From: Oscillospiraceae bacterium
GTDB taxonomy: Bacteria > Bacillota > Clostridia > Oscillospirales > Ruminococcaceae
Assembly (NCBI GenBank): GCA_020024155.1
Contig: JAHHUE010000001.1
Coordinates: forward strand, 1-64,000
DNA length: 64,000 nt
Direction: 5' to 3'
The notes below the pieces were generated by a model that saw nothing but the letters and a program-made list of their open reading frames with translations, ran no database searches and was not told the DNA's origin. The stretch's first letter is position 1, and each line of letters opens with the position of its first letter. Made by a program: the position numbers and the translations under genes. Shown in pieces: positions 8,744 through 17,909 of the stretch.

Positions 8744-8781
8744 ATTAGTGCAGTAATCTAAAAACAGATACTGCACTAATT
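8744..8781 (-). terminator. Terminator after the pgi/P-loop unit
   Basis: A 12-bp stem (ATTAGTGCAGTA and complement) about 29 bp after the P-loop gene. The T-run on the minus strand is weak (TTTATT), so termination may be incomplete. Confidence 0.6.
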
Positions 8782-8809
8782 ATACTGTCTTTTTTATTAT
8801 AATTTTATA

Positions 8810-9211
8810 TTACAAATATTTTTTAACGCTATCTGTAAGTTCATTTTCTTCAGCAGAAACAGTAAATACAACTGTTACATCATTTGTGATAGCATCAACT
8901 TTTTCAAGCAATTCTCCAAGCTTATTCATATCTTTGTCAAGCACTCTTAAAATTCCGTCAACATATATCTGTTCAATATCATAGTTGCCTGCAAGAATGC
9001 CTGCAAAGAAGCCGTAGAATTGTTTTTCGTCTTCAACTTTGTAATTGTCAACATCAATAAGTCTAACACTTGTTGGAATGTTATAGCCCAATTGCATTGA
9101 TTTTTCGATGCATACGATATTACCTTTAACTTTTGACAAGTTTTCGTTTATCATATCAACCATTTTCTTTGTTTTACCGGAACCTTTGCCACCAACTATC
9201 AATTTTATCAT
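8810..9211 (-). CDS. Small P-loop ATP-binding protein of unknown function
   Basis: A 133-residue protein with a Walker A motif at the very N-terminus (GGKGSGKTKK, residues 7-16) and a possible Walker B at IEQIYVDGI (about 79-87). The rest looks like a compact alpha/beta nucleotide-binding fold without further domains. It follows pgi by 32 bp with a good SD (AGGAGG) and is probably in the same transcript. Such proteins are found in Clostridia under vague names; I do not know a function and the pgi neighbour does not suggest one. Confidence 0.75.
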   Translation of the reverse strand: MIKLIVGGKGSGKTKKMVDMINENLSKVKGNIVCIEKSMQLGYNIPTSVRLIDVDNYKVEDEKQFYGFFAGILAGNYDIEQIYVDGILRVLDKDMNKLGELLEKVDAITNDVTVVFTVSAEENELTDSVKKYL

Positions 9212-9243
9212 AATGCATACCTCCTATATTAACGCTTTAGCGT

Positions 9244-10581
9244 TTATTTACTTAATTGTTCAAGTAATTTTTCTCTTTGTTCTTCGTATCCTGGTTTACC
9301 AAGAAGAGCGAACATATTAACTTTATAATCCTCAACACCAGGCTGATTAAATGGATTTACACCAAGCATATAACCTGATATTGCACAAGCCTTTTCAAAG
9401 AAATATACAATGTAACCAAGATTTTCTTCGTCCATTGCGTCAACTTCCAAAACGATGTTTGGAACACCACCTGCAACATGAGCCAATATTGTGCCTTGCA
9501 TAGCTTTTTTATTTATTTCGCTCATAGGCTGGTCTGCAAGAAAATTAAGACCATCAAAGTTATCTTTGTCTTTCTTTACAAAATAGTCTTCGCCGGCTTG
9601 TTTGAAAGAAATAACAGTTTCAAACATATTACGAGAACCATCTTGTATAAACTGACCCATACTGTGCAAATCTGTTGAGAAAATAACACTTGCCGGGAAA
9701 ATACCTTTCTGGTCTTTTCCTTCGCTTTCGCCGTAAAGCTGTTTGTACCATTCGTTCATCATCTGCCAGTTAGGTTCATAACTTGCCATAATTTCAATTG
9801 ATTTGCCTTTACGATACAATATATTTCTTGCTGTTGCGTATTTGTAGCAATCATTATGTTCGCCCGGTGTTTCAAAGTCTTTACAAGCTTTCTGAGCACC
9901 CAACATAATTTTGTCAATATCAAATCCGGCTGCTGCAATTGGCAGCAAACCAACTGCTGTGAGAACTGAGTATCTGCCTCCGACATCATCTTCTATAACA
10001 AAAGTTTGATAACCCTCTTTATTAGAAAGTTCTTTCAAAGTACCCCTTGCCTTGTCTGTTGTAACATAAATTCTTTCTCTTGCACCTTCTTTACCATATT
10101 TTTCTTCCATAAGTTCTTTAAAAACTCTAAAAGCAATAGCAGGTTCTGTTGTTGTTCCGGATTTTGAAATTACATTTACAGAAAGTTCTTTACCTTCACA
10201 AAGTGCAAGAATATTATTTAGATAAGAAGGGCTTATTGTGTTGCCAACAAAGTACACTTTAAGCTTATTTTTATCCAAATTATTATACTGTTGTGAGCCA
10301 AGAAACTCGATTGCTGCTCTTGCTCCTAAATATGAACCACCGATACCGATAACAATTAAAACATCGCTATCATTTCTGATTTTTTCAGCAGATTTTTTAA
10401 TCTGTTCAAATTCAGTTTTATCATATTGAAAAGGAAGATTGAGCCAGCCCAAAAAATCATTACCCGCACCATTTTTCTGATGGAGTATGTTGTGGCACAA
10501 CTCAATCTCTCTGTTCATATTATTAAATTCTTCTGGCTTTACAAAGCCATCTAAATATTTTCCCTGAAATTTTACTGCCAT
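9244..10581 (-). CDS. pgi: Glucose-6-phosphate isomerase
   Basis: Glycolytic enzyme interconverting glucose 6-phosphate and fructose 6-phosphate. At 445 residues it is the shorter form typical of Firmicutes. Key regions are the phosphate-binding loop ISKSGTTTEPAIAF (about 139-152) and the family signature GGRYSVLTAVGLLPIAAAG (about 201-219). The SD is AGAGGT. A consensus promoter lies upstream and the small P-loop gene follows; a 14-bp perfect palindrome (9231-9244) overlaps the end of pgi. Confidence 0.97.
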   Translation of the reverse strand: MAVKFQGKYLDGFVKPEEFNNMNREIELCHNILHQKNGAGNDFLGWLNLPFQYDKTEFEQIKKSAEKIRNDSDVLIVIGIGGSYLGARAAIEFLGSQQYNNLDKNKLKVYFVGNTISPSYLNNILALCEGKELSVNVISKSGTTTEPAIAFRVFKELMEEKYGKEGARERIYVTTDKARGTLKELSNKEGYQTFVIEDDVGGRYSVLTAVGLLPIAAAGFDIDKIMLGAQKACKDFETPGEHNDCYKYATARNILYRKGKSIEIMASYEPNWQMMNEWYKQLYGESEGKDQKGIFPASVIFSTDLHSMGQFIQDGSRNMFETVISFKQAGEDYFVKKDKDNFDGLNFLADQPMSEINKKAMQGTILAHVAGGVPNIVLEVDAMDEENLGYIVYFFEKACAISGYMLGVNPFNQPGVEDYKVNMFALLGKPGYEEQREKLLEQLSK

Positions 10582-10610
10582 ATTTTTTTACCTCTAACTA
10601 ACTTTATTAT

Positions 10611-10639
10611 AGTATACAATGTTACCAAAACACTGTCAA
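10611..10639 (-). promoter_or_regulatory. Vegetative promoter of pgi
   Basis: Minus strand TTGACA (10634-10639), 17 bp, TATACT (10611-10616), about 30 bp before the pgi ATG. Confidence 0.85.
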
Positions 10640-10676
10640 TATCTTTACATACTTTTTGTTAACTTTGGTGTAATAA

Positions 10677-11960
10677 TCACATTTTTGAAATAATATTTAT
10701 CAAAATTGACAAAGCTTTTTTAAAATCAACCTTTTCTACATTTTCTTCTATTTTAATTGCATATTGTTTTATTTTTTCCCCACCGGAATACAAATCCACT
10801 GTACCTATTTGTGTACCAGATGATATTGGTGCGTCTATATATTCTGGAATATTTATACGGCTTTCAAGGTTTGATGTACTGCCTTTAAGAAATAGCATAT
10901 TTTGAGGCAAATAGTATTCAAGTTTTGCACTTTTTTCCTCTCCAAATCTAACTTCTATTGTTTGTGGATAGCTGTCGCTATTTGGAAATGGCTTGCTCTC
11001 AAAATTAGAAAAGCCAAAATCTAAAAGTTTTTTTGCAGCAGCAAATCTTTCATCCCCACTAGGAGAGCCAAGTACAACTGCAATAAATGACATATTATCT
11101 CGTTTTGCTGTTGCTGTTATACATACACCTGCTTTGCTTGTTGTACCGGTTTTAAGCCCAGTTATACCGTTATAGCTTTTCAAAAGTTTATTTGTATTAA
11201 CTATCTGTGTTTTTCCATCTCTTAAATAGTCCATCCATATAGATGTGTATTCAAAAATCTTTGTATGTTTCATAAGTTCACGGCTCATTATTGCCACATC
11301 TCTTGCACAAGAAAGATGTCCGTCTATATCAAGCCCGCAAGCATTTACAAAATGAGTCTTTTCCATACCAAGTTCTTTCGCTTTTGCGTTCATCATATCA
11401 CAAAAACCACTTTCGCTGCCACCAACAAACTCTGCCAAGGCAACTGCTGCATCATTTGCACTTGCAACAGCAACTGCTTTTAAAAGTTCGTGCACTGTAA
11501 AAATTTCGCCAGGTTCAAGCCATATCTGACTGCCACCCATTGAAAAAGCATGTGAAGAAATAGGTACTGTATCGTCTATATGTATTTTACCACTTTCCAA
11601 TGCCTCAAAAACTAAAATCATAGTCATTACTTTTGTTATGGATGCTATTGGCAAACTGTCATCTATATTTTTTGCATATAAAATCTGTCCAGTAGTTTCG
11701 TCCATAAGTAATCCGGCTTTTGCTGGAATATCAAAATTATTCTGGTCTGCAATTTTATCCACAAAACTATCCGTATTTACAATTGCTTGTGCACTTGCAG
11801 GCTCAACCGGCTCAGAGCTTTCATTTTCTGCATAATACTGTGCATTTGCAACAAGCTCAACACCGTCTTCTATATAAGTTTCGGTTTCGCTTGCAAACGC
11901 CGTAAGTGATGCAGAAAATATAAAAATTGCAGTCATAAACAAACTAATTATTTTTTTCAT
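10677..11960 (-). CDS. D-alanyl-D-alanine carboxypeptidase (DacF/PBP5 type)
   Basis: Penicillin-binding protein that trims the terminal D-Ala from peptidoglycan stem peptides outside the membrane. Of 427 residues, 1-24 are a signal peptide (basic start, hydrophobic core, AFA before the cleavage site). The serine peptidase S11 motifs are complete: SITK (Ser107-Lys110), SAN in VAVASANDAAV, and KTG in GLKTGTT. The C-terminal PBP5-type beta domain is followed by a short amphipathic tail that could dock on the membrane. In Bacillus, dacF is a sporulation gene, but I see no clear sporulation-type promoter here, so a vegetative role is equally likely. Confidence 0.93.
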   Translation of the reverse strand: MKKIISLFMTAIFIFSASLTAFASETETYIEDGVELVANAQYYAENESSEPVEPASAQAIVNTDSFVDKIADQNNFDIPAKAGLLMDETTGQILYAKNIDDSLPIASITKVMTMILVFEALESGKIHIDDTVPISSHAFSMGGSQIWLEPGEIFTVHELLKAVAVASANDAAVALAEFVGGSESGFCDMMNAKAKELGMEKTHFVNACGLDIDGHLSCARDVAIMSRELMKHTKIFEYTSIWMDYLRDGKTQIVNTNKLLKSYNGITGLKTGTTSKAGVCITATAKRDNMSFIAVVLGSPSGDERFAAAKKLLDFGFSNFESKPFPNSDSYPQTIEVRFGEEKSAKLEYYLPQNMLFLKGSTSNLESRINIPEYIDAPISSGTQIGTVDLYSGGEKIKQYAIKIEENVEKVDFKKALSILINIISKM

Positions 11961-12025
11961 AATCTACCACCTTAATTTATACTTATATAATTTATATGTG
12001 GCACATAATGGAAATATTAAAACAG

Positions 12026-12054
12026 TTGAGAAATTTTATAAAATATATTATAAT
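12026..12054 (+). promoter_or_regulatory. Vegetative promoter of mtaB
   Basis: TTGAGA (12026-12031), 17 bp, TATAAT (12049-12054), about 32 bp before the mtaB ATG. Confidence 0.85.
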
Positions 12055-12086
12055 AATAAGTCAAGTAAATGAAAAGGAAGTGCTAA

Positions 12087-13376
12087 ATGAAAGTTTGTTT
12101 TTTCACATTAGGTTGTAAAGTTAATCAGCAAGAAACTGCTGCAATGATGAATATATTCTCAAAAAATGGATGGGAAATTGCTGACGATAAAGAAGTTAGT
12201 GATGTTTACATAGTAAATAGTTGTACTGTTACACTCAGTGGCGATAAAAAAAGTATCCAGTGGATACGTCGTGCAAAAAAACAAAATCCTAACGCAGTTG
12301 TTGTTTTGTGTGGATGTATGCCTCAGGCTTTTCCTGACAAGGCAAAAAATGTATCAGAAGCTGATATTATAATTGGAAGTAAAGGTAAAGCAAAAGTTTA
12401 TGAGCTTGTGCAGGAATTTATCAACGAAAAACACAGAATAGTAAATATTATGCCACACTGTACCGACGATAAGTTTGAAGAAATGGCTGAGGGTGCAGAC
12501 ACAATGCACACAAGAGCATTTTTAAAAATTCAAGACGGTTGTAATCGTCATTGTGCATATTGTATTATTCCTACTGCAAGAGGTAAAGTGCGTTCTCGTT
12601 CAATTGAAAGCATTGTAGCTCAGGCAAAAAAACTTGCAGATATGGGACATAAAGAAATTGTTCTTACTGGTGTAAATATCTCTTGCTATGGTCAAGATTT
12701 GGGTATAAATGTATGCGAAGTTATTGAAGCTGTTGCAGAAATTCCAAATATAGAGCGAATTCGTTTTGGTTCTCTTGAACTTGACCTTTTCACAGATGAT
12801 ATGCTTGTAAGAATGAGCAAAGTTAAAAAATTCTGTCCTCATTTCCACTTATCATTACAAAGTGGCTGTGATAAAACATTACGTGCAATGAATCGTCTTT
12901 ATGACACAAAACTCTATACCGATATGATGAATCGTCTTAGAGAATTGTTTGATAAACCTGTATTTACAACAGATATTATTGTTGGTTTTCCTGGTGAAAC
13001 AGAAGAGGATTTTTTACAAAGTGTAAAATATGTTCAAAGTTGTAAGTTCTTAAAAGTTCATACTTTTACTTTCTCACCGAGAGAAGGCACAGTTGCTTAT
13101 GAAATGAAAGACCAGATACCAAACGAAATCAAACATAACAGAAACAAAATTATGAGCTTTAAAGCTGACCAAGAAAAAATAAAAGTTATGGAAGAATTTA
13201 TTGGCTTTGAAGATACTGCTTTACTTGAACAGCAACTTCCAGACGGAAGTTTCACAGCATATACAAGCAGATATATTCCTGTTATTGTAAAAGGTGAAAA
13301 CCTTAAAAGTGGTGATATTGTTAATATTCGTCTTACAGATATTGCAGGTCCTAGAATGAACTGCGAAATTATATAG
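12087..13376 (+). CDS. mtaB: tRNA t6A37 methylthiotransferase MtaB
   Basis: Radical SAM enzyme that adds a methylthio group to t6A at position 37 of tRNAs reading ANN codons. The 429-residue product has the N-terminal UPF0004 domain with three cluster cysteines (TLGCKVNQQE, NSCTVT and CGCMPQ), the radical SAM CX3CX2C motif CNRHCAYC at about 152-159, and a C-terminal TRAM domain (about 370-429). The first motif KVNQQE fits MtaB rather than MiaB or RimO. SD is AAGGAAG. It ends with TAG, which shows that amber codons are used as true stops here. It is co-transcribed with the following gtrA-like gene. Confidence 0.95.
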   Translation: MKVCFFTLGCKVNQQETAAMMNIFSKNGWEIADDKEVSDVYIVNSCTVTLSGDKKSIQWIRRAKKQNPNAVVVLCGCMPQAFPDKAKNVSEADIIIGSKGKAKVYELVQEFINEKHRIVNIMPHCTDDKFEEMAEGADTMHTRAFLKIQDGCNRHCAYCIIPTARGKVRSRSIESIVAQAKKLADMGHKEIVLTGVNISCYGQDLGINVCEVIEAVAEIPNIERIRFGSLELDLFTDDMLVRMSKVKKFCPHFHLSLQSGCDKTLRAMNRLYDTKLYTDMMNRLRELFDKPVFTTDIIVGFPGETEEDFLQSVKYVQSCKFLKVHTFTFSPREGTVAYEMKDQIPNEIKHNRNKIMSFKADQEKIKVMEEFIGFEDTALLEQQLPDGSFTAYTSRYIPVIVKGENLKSGDIVNIRLTDIAGPRMNCEII

Positions 13377-13387
13377 AAGGTATAATC

Positions 13388-13852
13388 GTGGAACAGAAAA
13401 AAGATATTTTTGATAAGATAATGGAGTTACCAATTATCAACATTTTTAATCCGTTTTATAAAAAATATAAGGAACAGCTTTTGTATTTGTTCTTTGGATT
13501 TTGCACTTTTATGGTAAGTCTTATAATTTTTACTATTGGATGCTATACTTTTAATCTTGATGAAATAACTTCTAACAACATATCTTGGGTTATTGCAGTT
13601 TTATTTGCGTATATAACTAATAGAACATGGGTTTTTGTTGATAAAGCTCACGACTTTAAAGGAGTTGTAAAAGAAATTTTTGCATTTTTTGCAGGCAGAT
13701 TTATAACTCTTTTAGTTGAAAACGGCATTATTTATGTATTCATAACATTATTAGGATTTAACAGAATTCTTATAAAAATCATTGCTCAAATAGTTATAAT
13801 TATCCTTAACTATATAATAAGTAAATGGTTTATTTTTAAGAAAAAAGATTAA
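13388..13852 (+). CDS. GtrA-like membrane protein
   Basis: A 154-residue protein with four predicted membrane segments and the GtrA/DPMS fold (WVIAVLFAYITNRTWVF is typical). GtrA-like proteins are thought to flip or present lipid-linked sugars. The start is GTG, placed 11 bp after mtaB behind AGAAGG. No glycosyltransferase is adjacent, so the sugar involved is unknown. A strong terminator follows. Confidence 0.85.
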   Translation: MEQKKDIFDKIMELPIINIFNPFYKKYKEQLLYLFFGFCTFMVSLIIFTIGCYTFNLDEITSNNISWVIAVLFAYITNRTWVFVDKAHDFKGVVKEIFAFFAGRFITLLVENGIIYVFITLLGFNRILIKIIAQIVIIILNYIISKWFIFKKKD

Positions 13853-13882
13853 AACATTTATAAAATATTGATTTTATATATT

Positions 13883-13916
13883 TACGGCATAGTATTTTAG
13901 TATCTATGCCGTATTT
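13883..13916 (+). terminator. Terminator of mtaB-gtrA
   Basis: A 10-bp stem (TACGGCATAG and complement) followed by ATTTTTAT, 31 bp after the GtrA-like stop. Confidence 0.85.
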
Positions 13917-13978
13917 TTATTACTGATTATTATATATAAACTAACAACTTATTTTTATATTATCAACAAAAATAAACA

Positions 13979-14003
13979 GAGCGTATTAAATTGCAATACG
14001 CTC
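13979..14003 (-). terminator. Terminator of the dipeptidase gene
   Basis: A 9-bp stem (GAGCGTATT and complement) followed on the minus strand by TGTTTATTTTTG, 39 bp after the dipeptidase stop. Together with 13883-13916 it separates the converging transcripts. Confidence 0.75.
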
Positions 14004-14041
14004 CGTTCTTATTTTAAATTGCTTATTGTTCAATATTTTTA

Positions 14042-15013
14042 TTATAAAACATCCTTTAATACTCTCTGAGCATTTTTATATGCAACTTTTTCTATGTCGT
14101 CATAATTCATACCATTTTTGAGCAATTCGTCCCATATCTTTTGAATAGCTAATGTATCACCAACATCAAGATTGCCAGAAATACCGTCAAAATCAGAGCC
14201 AATAGCAACACATTCTATACCGCCTTTATTTGCCATATGAATAATATGTTTAGCAATATCTGAAAGACGGCTGTCATTGCTATTTATATCAGGGTTTACA
14301 AATGCCGGACAGAAGTTTATACCAGATATACCACCGTTATTTCCTAAGGCTTTTATCATATCGTCAGTAAGATTTCTTGGATGTTGAGAAAGAGCTCTGC
14401 AACTTGAATGAGATGCAACTATTGGTTTTTTACTAAGCTTTATAGCATCCCAAAAACCGCCGTCAGAAAGATGAGATACATCTATTAAAATGCCTTTATC
14501 ATTCATATATTCAATAGCCTGTTTACCAAAATCTTTAAGTCCCAATTGCATAAGATTTGCATCAAATGAATTTGGATGTCCAAAACAGTTTTCAGAATTC
14601 CAAACAAAAGTTACAAGTCTTAAACCCATATCATAATATTTGTCAAATTTTTCAAAACTTCCGTTTATGGTTCTTCCGTCTTCCATAGATAAAAAAGCCG
14701 ATACTTTACCCTCTTTTTCGTTCTTTATCATATCGTCATAATTTTTTGCCCAAGCAATATAATTTGGATATGTTTTTATTGTTTTATCAAGATTATTGTA
14801 AAGATTATTTACAAAGTCATCATCATTAAAATCTGGCTGTATATTCTGTATCCAGTCTGTTGGTGGAACAAATATAGCAAAGAACTGAGCAAGTGCTCCT
14901 GCCTGTTTTAACCTGCTTATATCAACCATAAATTCTTTACGGTCAAAAATATTTTCATTTTTTGTTTCAAAAGCCATACACAATGTATCACAGTGCATAT
15001 CTATATATTTCAT
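14042..15013 (-). CDS. Membrane (renal-type) dipeptidase, M19 family
   Basis: Zinc dipeptidase of the amidohydrolase superfamily, probably cleaving L-Xaa-D/L-Xaa dipeptides in the cytoplasm. The start is placed at the ATG at 15013 (323 residues), not 32 codons upstream, because an SD (AAAGGAGA) lies 8 bp before it and the upstream DNA holds the rpsU terminator. Metal ligands are visible in DMHCDT near the N-terminus, the bridging glutamate in SMEDG, and two later histidines (DVSHLSD, ASHSSCRALS). IGSDFDG near the C-terminus is family-typical. No signal peptide is seen, unlike the eukaryotic enzyme. Confidence 0.93.
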   Translation of the reverse strand: MKYIDMHCDTLCMAFETKNENIFDRKEFMVDISRLKQAGALAQFFAIFVPPTDWIQNIQPDFNDDDFVNNLYNNLDKTIKTYPNYIAWAKNYDDMIKNEKEGKVSAFLSMEDGRTINGSFEKFDKYYDMGLRLVTFVWNSENCFGHPNSFDANLMQLGLKDFGKQAIEYMNDKGILIDVSHLSDGGFWDAIKLSKKPIVASHSSCRALSQHPRNLTDDMIKALGNNGGISGINFCPAFVNPDINSNDSRLSDIAKHIIHMANKGGIECVAIGSDFDGISGNLDVGDTLAIQKIWDELLKNGMNYDDIEKVAYKNAQRVLKDVL

Positions 15014-15092
15014 ATACAAAATCTCCTTTGACAAATCATCATAACTAATATGATACCCTTTATGTTTTACATTTACAAGTATATAAAAACAA

Positions 15093-15118
15093 AAAGCAGA
15101 CTTTTGCAAGTCTGCTTT
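15093..15118 (-). terminator. Terminator of rpsU
   Basis: An 11-bp stem (AAAGCAGACTT and complement, 4-nt loop) with a minus-strand TTTTTGTTTTT tail, 11 bp after the rpsU stop. Confidence 0.9.
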
Positions 15119-15129
15119 AGTTTTACGAG

Positions 15130-15306
15130 TTATTTAAATTTACGTTTACGAGCTGCTTCAGCTTTTTTCTTACGTTTTACTGAAGGTTTTTCGTAATGCT
15201 CACGTTTGCGAACTTCTGCAAGAACGCCTGATTTTGCACATGAACGCTTAAAGCGACGAAGTGCTGAATCTAATGATTCATTATCTTTAACTCTAATTTC
15301 TGACAT
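15130..15306 (-). CDS. rpsU: 30S ribosomal protein S21
   Basis: Small-subunit protein of 58 residues, found by translating the region between leuS and the dipeptidase. It begins MSEIRVKDNESLDSALRRFK, has the S21 core CAKSGVLAEVRKREHYEKPSVKR and a basic tail. SD GGGAG lies 8-9 bp before the ATG. It is a single-gene unit with a perfect promoter and terminator. Confidence 0.97.
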   Translation of the reverse strand: MSEIRVKDNESLDSALRRFKRSCAKSGVLAEVRKREHYEKPSVKRKKKAEAARKRKFK

Positions 15307-15370
15307 CTATTTCACTCCCTTACGCTTTTTGCTTTTATTTGTTTAAATAATATTCAAACATCACGTTACA

Positions 15371-15399
15371 ATTATACAGATTAAAAGCTATATTGTCAA
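15371..15399 (-). promoter_or_regulatory. Vegetative promoter of rpsU
   Basis: Minus strand TTGACA (15394-15399), 17 bp, TATAAT (15371-15376): a perfect consensus promoter lying directly behind the leuS stop codon. Confidence 0.92.
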
Positions 15400-15408
15400 T
15401 AAGTTTTT

Positions 15409-17817
15409 TTATTTTACAACTATATTTACAAGTTTATTTGGAACACAAATCTGTTTAACAATTGTTTTATCGCCAATTGCTGCTTTTACATTTTCATCAG
15501 CAATAGCAAGTTCAATCATCTTGGCATTTTCAAGGTTTAGAGCCATTTGAATTCTTGCTTTAATTTTGCCGTTTACCTGTACAGGAATTTCAACTGTTGA
15601 CTCAACACATTTAGCTTCATCATATTTTGGCCAGTGAGAGTGTGCAATCTGTCCGCCAAAATCCATATTTTGCCATATTTCTTCTGTGATATGTGGAGCA
15701 AATGGGTTAAGAAGAATAAGCAATGTTTTGTATTCGCCTTTTGTGATGGATTTCTTTTCGTTAATTTCGTTAAGAAGTGCCATCATAGCTGCAATAGCTG
15801 TATTGAAACCAAGATTAAGAATATCGTTTGTAACTTTCTTAATTGTTTTATTGAAAGAAATTTCCAATTCTTTGGAGTATTCTTCACCGTCAACAACGAT
15901 GTTCTGCAAATTCCAAATTTTATCAAGGAAACGTTTACAGCCTTTTATAGAGCTTTGGCTCCATGGAGCAGCCTTTTCAAAGTCACCCATAAACATTTCG
16001 TAAAGACGCATTGTGTCTGCACCGTATTCTGCAACAATGTCATCTGGATTAACAACATTACCACGAGATTTAGACATCTTTTCGCCTGTTTCACCAAGAA
16101 TCATACCATGGCTTGTTCTCTTTGCGTATGGTTCTTTTGTTGGCACTGCACCAATATCGTAAAGAAATTTGTGCCAGAAACGAGAGTACAATAAGTGAAG
16201 AGTTGTATGTTCCATACCACCGTTATACCAGTCAACAGGCATCCAGTATTCCATTGCTTCTTTGTTTGCAATTGCATCGTTATTGTGTGGGTCGATGTAA
16301 CGAAGGAAATACCATGAAGAACCAGCCCATTGTGGCATTGTGTCTGTTTCTCTTTTTGCAGGGCCACCACATTTTGGACAAGTTGTATTTACCCAGTCTG
16401 TAAGACGAGCAAGTGGGCTTTCACCTTCTTCTGTTGGTTCAAAGTCCATAAGTTCAGGAAGTTGTAAAGGAAGTTGGTCTTCCGGAATTGGCTCCCAACC
16501 ACATTTTGGACAGTAAACCATTGGAATTGGTTCGCCCCAATATCTTTGACGGGAGAAAATCCAGTCACGAAGTTTATAGTTTGTTTTACTTTCGCCAATT
16601 TTGTTTTCTGTAAGCCATTGTATAATTTTAATTTTAGCTTCATCAACAGTTAAACCGTCAAGGAAACCACTATTAACCATTACACCGGTTGCACAGTCTG
16701 TAAATGCTTCTTTTTCAACATCTCCGCCTTTAACAACTTCAATAATAGGAAGGTTAAATGCTTTTGCAAATTCCCAGTCACGAGTATCATGACCTGGAAC
16801 AGCCATAATTGCACCTGTGCCGTATGTTGCAAGAACATAGTCAGATATAAATATAGCAATTTCTTTTCCGTTTACAGGGTTAATAGCTTTTACACCTTTA
16901 AGTTCAACACCTGTTTTTTCTTTGGAAAGTTCTGTTCTTTCAAGTTCAGATTTTCTTGCAGCAGCTTCTCTGTATGCAACAACTTCATCGTAATTTTCAA
17001 TGCTGTCTTTCCATTTATCAACAAGTTTGTGCTCTGGTGCCATAACCATATATGTAGCACCAAAAAGAGTATCTGGTCTTGTTGTGTAAATTTCAATTAC
17101 ATCGCCTTTTGTAGAGTTAAATTTAACCTGTGCACCTGTGGAACGTCCAATCCAGTTTTTTTGTTGAGCAACAACACGGTCAATAAAATCCACATCATCA
17201 AGACCATCAATAAGCTTGTCAGCATAGTCTGTAATTTTTAAAACCCACTGACTTTTCACTTTTCTTACAACTTCGCTGTTACATCTTTCGCAAACACCGT
17301 TTACAACTTCTTCATTTGCCAAAACAACTTTACAGCCTGTACACCAGTTAACATTCATTTCTTTTTTATATGCAAGTCCATGTTTGTACATTTGGATAAA
17401 AATCCATTGTGTCCATTTATAATAATCTTTATCAGTTGTGTTTATTTCTCTGTCCCAGTCAAAAGAAAGTCCTAAGCTTTTGAGCTGTTGTTTAAAACGA
17501 GCAACATTGTTTTTTGTAACAACTTCTGGGTGGATATGGTTTTTCATTGCAAAGTTTTCTGTTGGCAAACCAAAAGCGTCCCAACCCATTGTATACATTA
17601 CATTATAGCCTTCAAGTCTTTTTTGTCTTGAAATAATATCCATAGCTGTATAAGAACGAGGGTGCCCAACATGCAAGCCTGCACCTGATGGATATGGAAA
17701 TTCTACAAGTCCATAAAATTTTGGCAATGTATAATCATTTTTTGCAGCAAAAGTTTTTTCTTCATCCCAAATATGTTGCCACTTTTTTTCTATTTCTGAA
17801 AAATTATAGTCTTTCAT
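15409..17817 (-). CDS. leuS: Leucyl-tRNA synthetase
   Basis: Class I synthetase that charges tRNA-Leu; 802 residues, normal for a bacterial enzyme. The HIGH-type motif is HVGH in PYPSGAGLHVGHPRSY (about 37-52) and the KMSKS motif is KMSKSRGNV. The CP1 editing domain (about 220-410) includes TTRPDTLFGATYMV and GTGAIMAVPGHD. Cysteine pairs (CTGC/CERC and CPKC/CPKC) form zinc knuckles. It is the last gene of the long block. No T-box element is found before it, only a hairpin without a T-run. Confidence 0.98.
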   Translation of the reverse strand: MKDYNFSEIEKKWQHIWDEEKTFAAKNDYTLPKFYGLVEFPYPSGAGLHVGHPRSYTAMDIISRQKRLEGYNVMYTMGWDAFGLPTENFAMKNHIHPEVVTKNNVARFKQQLKSLGLSFDWDREINTTDKDYYKWTQWIFIQMYKHGLAYKKEMNVNWCTGCKVVLANEEVVNGVCERCNSEVVRKVKSQWVLKITDYADKLIDGLDDVDFIDRVVAQQKNWIGRSTGAQVKFNSTKGDVIEIYTTRPDTLFGATYMVMAPEHKLVDKWKDSIENYDEVVAYREAAARKSELERTELSKEKTGVELKGVKAINPVNGKEIAIFISDYVLATYGTGAIMAVPGHDTRDWEFAKAFNLPIIEVVKGGDVEKEAFTDCATGVMVNSGFLDGLTVDEAKIKIIQWLTENKIGESKTNYKLRDWIFSRQRYWGEPIPMVYCPKCGWEPIPEDQLPLQLPELMDFEPTEEGESPLARLTDWVNTTCPKCGGPAKRETDTMPQWAGSSWYFLRYIDPHNNDAIANKEAMEYWMPVDWYNGGMEHTTLHLLYSRFWHKFLYDIGAVPTKEPYAKRTSHGMILGETGEKMSKSRGNVVNPDDIVAEYGADTMRLYEMFMGDFEKAAPWSQSSIKGCKRFLDKIWNLQNIVVDGEEYSKELEISFNKTIKKVTNDILNLGFNTAIAAMMALLNEINEKKSITKGEYKTLLILLNPFAPHITEEIWQNMDFGGQIAHSHWPKYDEAKCVESTVEIPVQVNGKIKARIQMALNLENAKMIELAIADENVKAAIGDKTIVKQICVPNKLVNIVVK

Positions 17818-17842
17818 TTTCTATCCCCTTATACTCACTCAA

Positions 17843-17866
17843 AGCACAGCCTATTAAGGCTGTGCT
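17843..17866 (-). other. Intercistronic hairpin between rsfS and leuS
   Basis: A 9-bp G+C-rich stem (AGCACAGCC and complement, 6-nt loop). The minus strand after it reads GAGTGAG rather than a T-run, so it is probably an mRNA-processing or stability element rather than a terminator. Confidence 0.5.
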
Positions 17867-17909
17867 CTAAGTTAATTTTTCATTTATAAATTAAATCAAT
17901 ATCTTTAAT

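Noticed and set aside
15014..15109. 32-residue extension of the dipeptidase
   Set aside because: It covers the rpsU terminator; ATG 15013 has a good SD.
15634..17241. Plus-strand ORFs inside leuS (and similar antisense ORFs in other genes)
   Set aside because: They are rich in F, C, N and S, typical of reading the opposite strand of A+T-rich genes, and have no SD or family likeness.
17818..17909. T-box or leucine attenuator before leuS
   Set aside because: There is a hairpin but no GGTGG.ACC-type T-box sequence and no T-run, and the space is too short.
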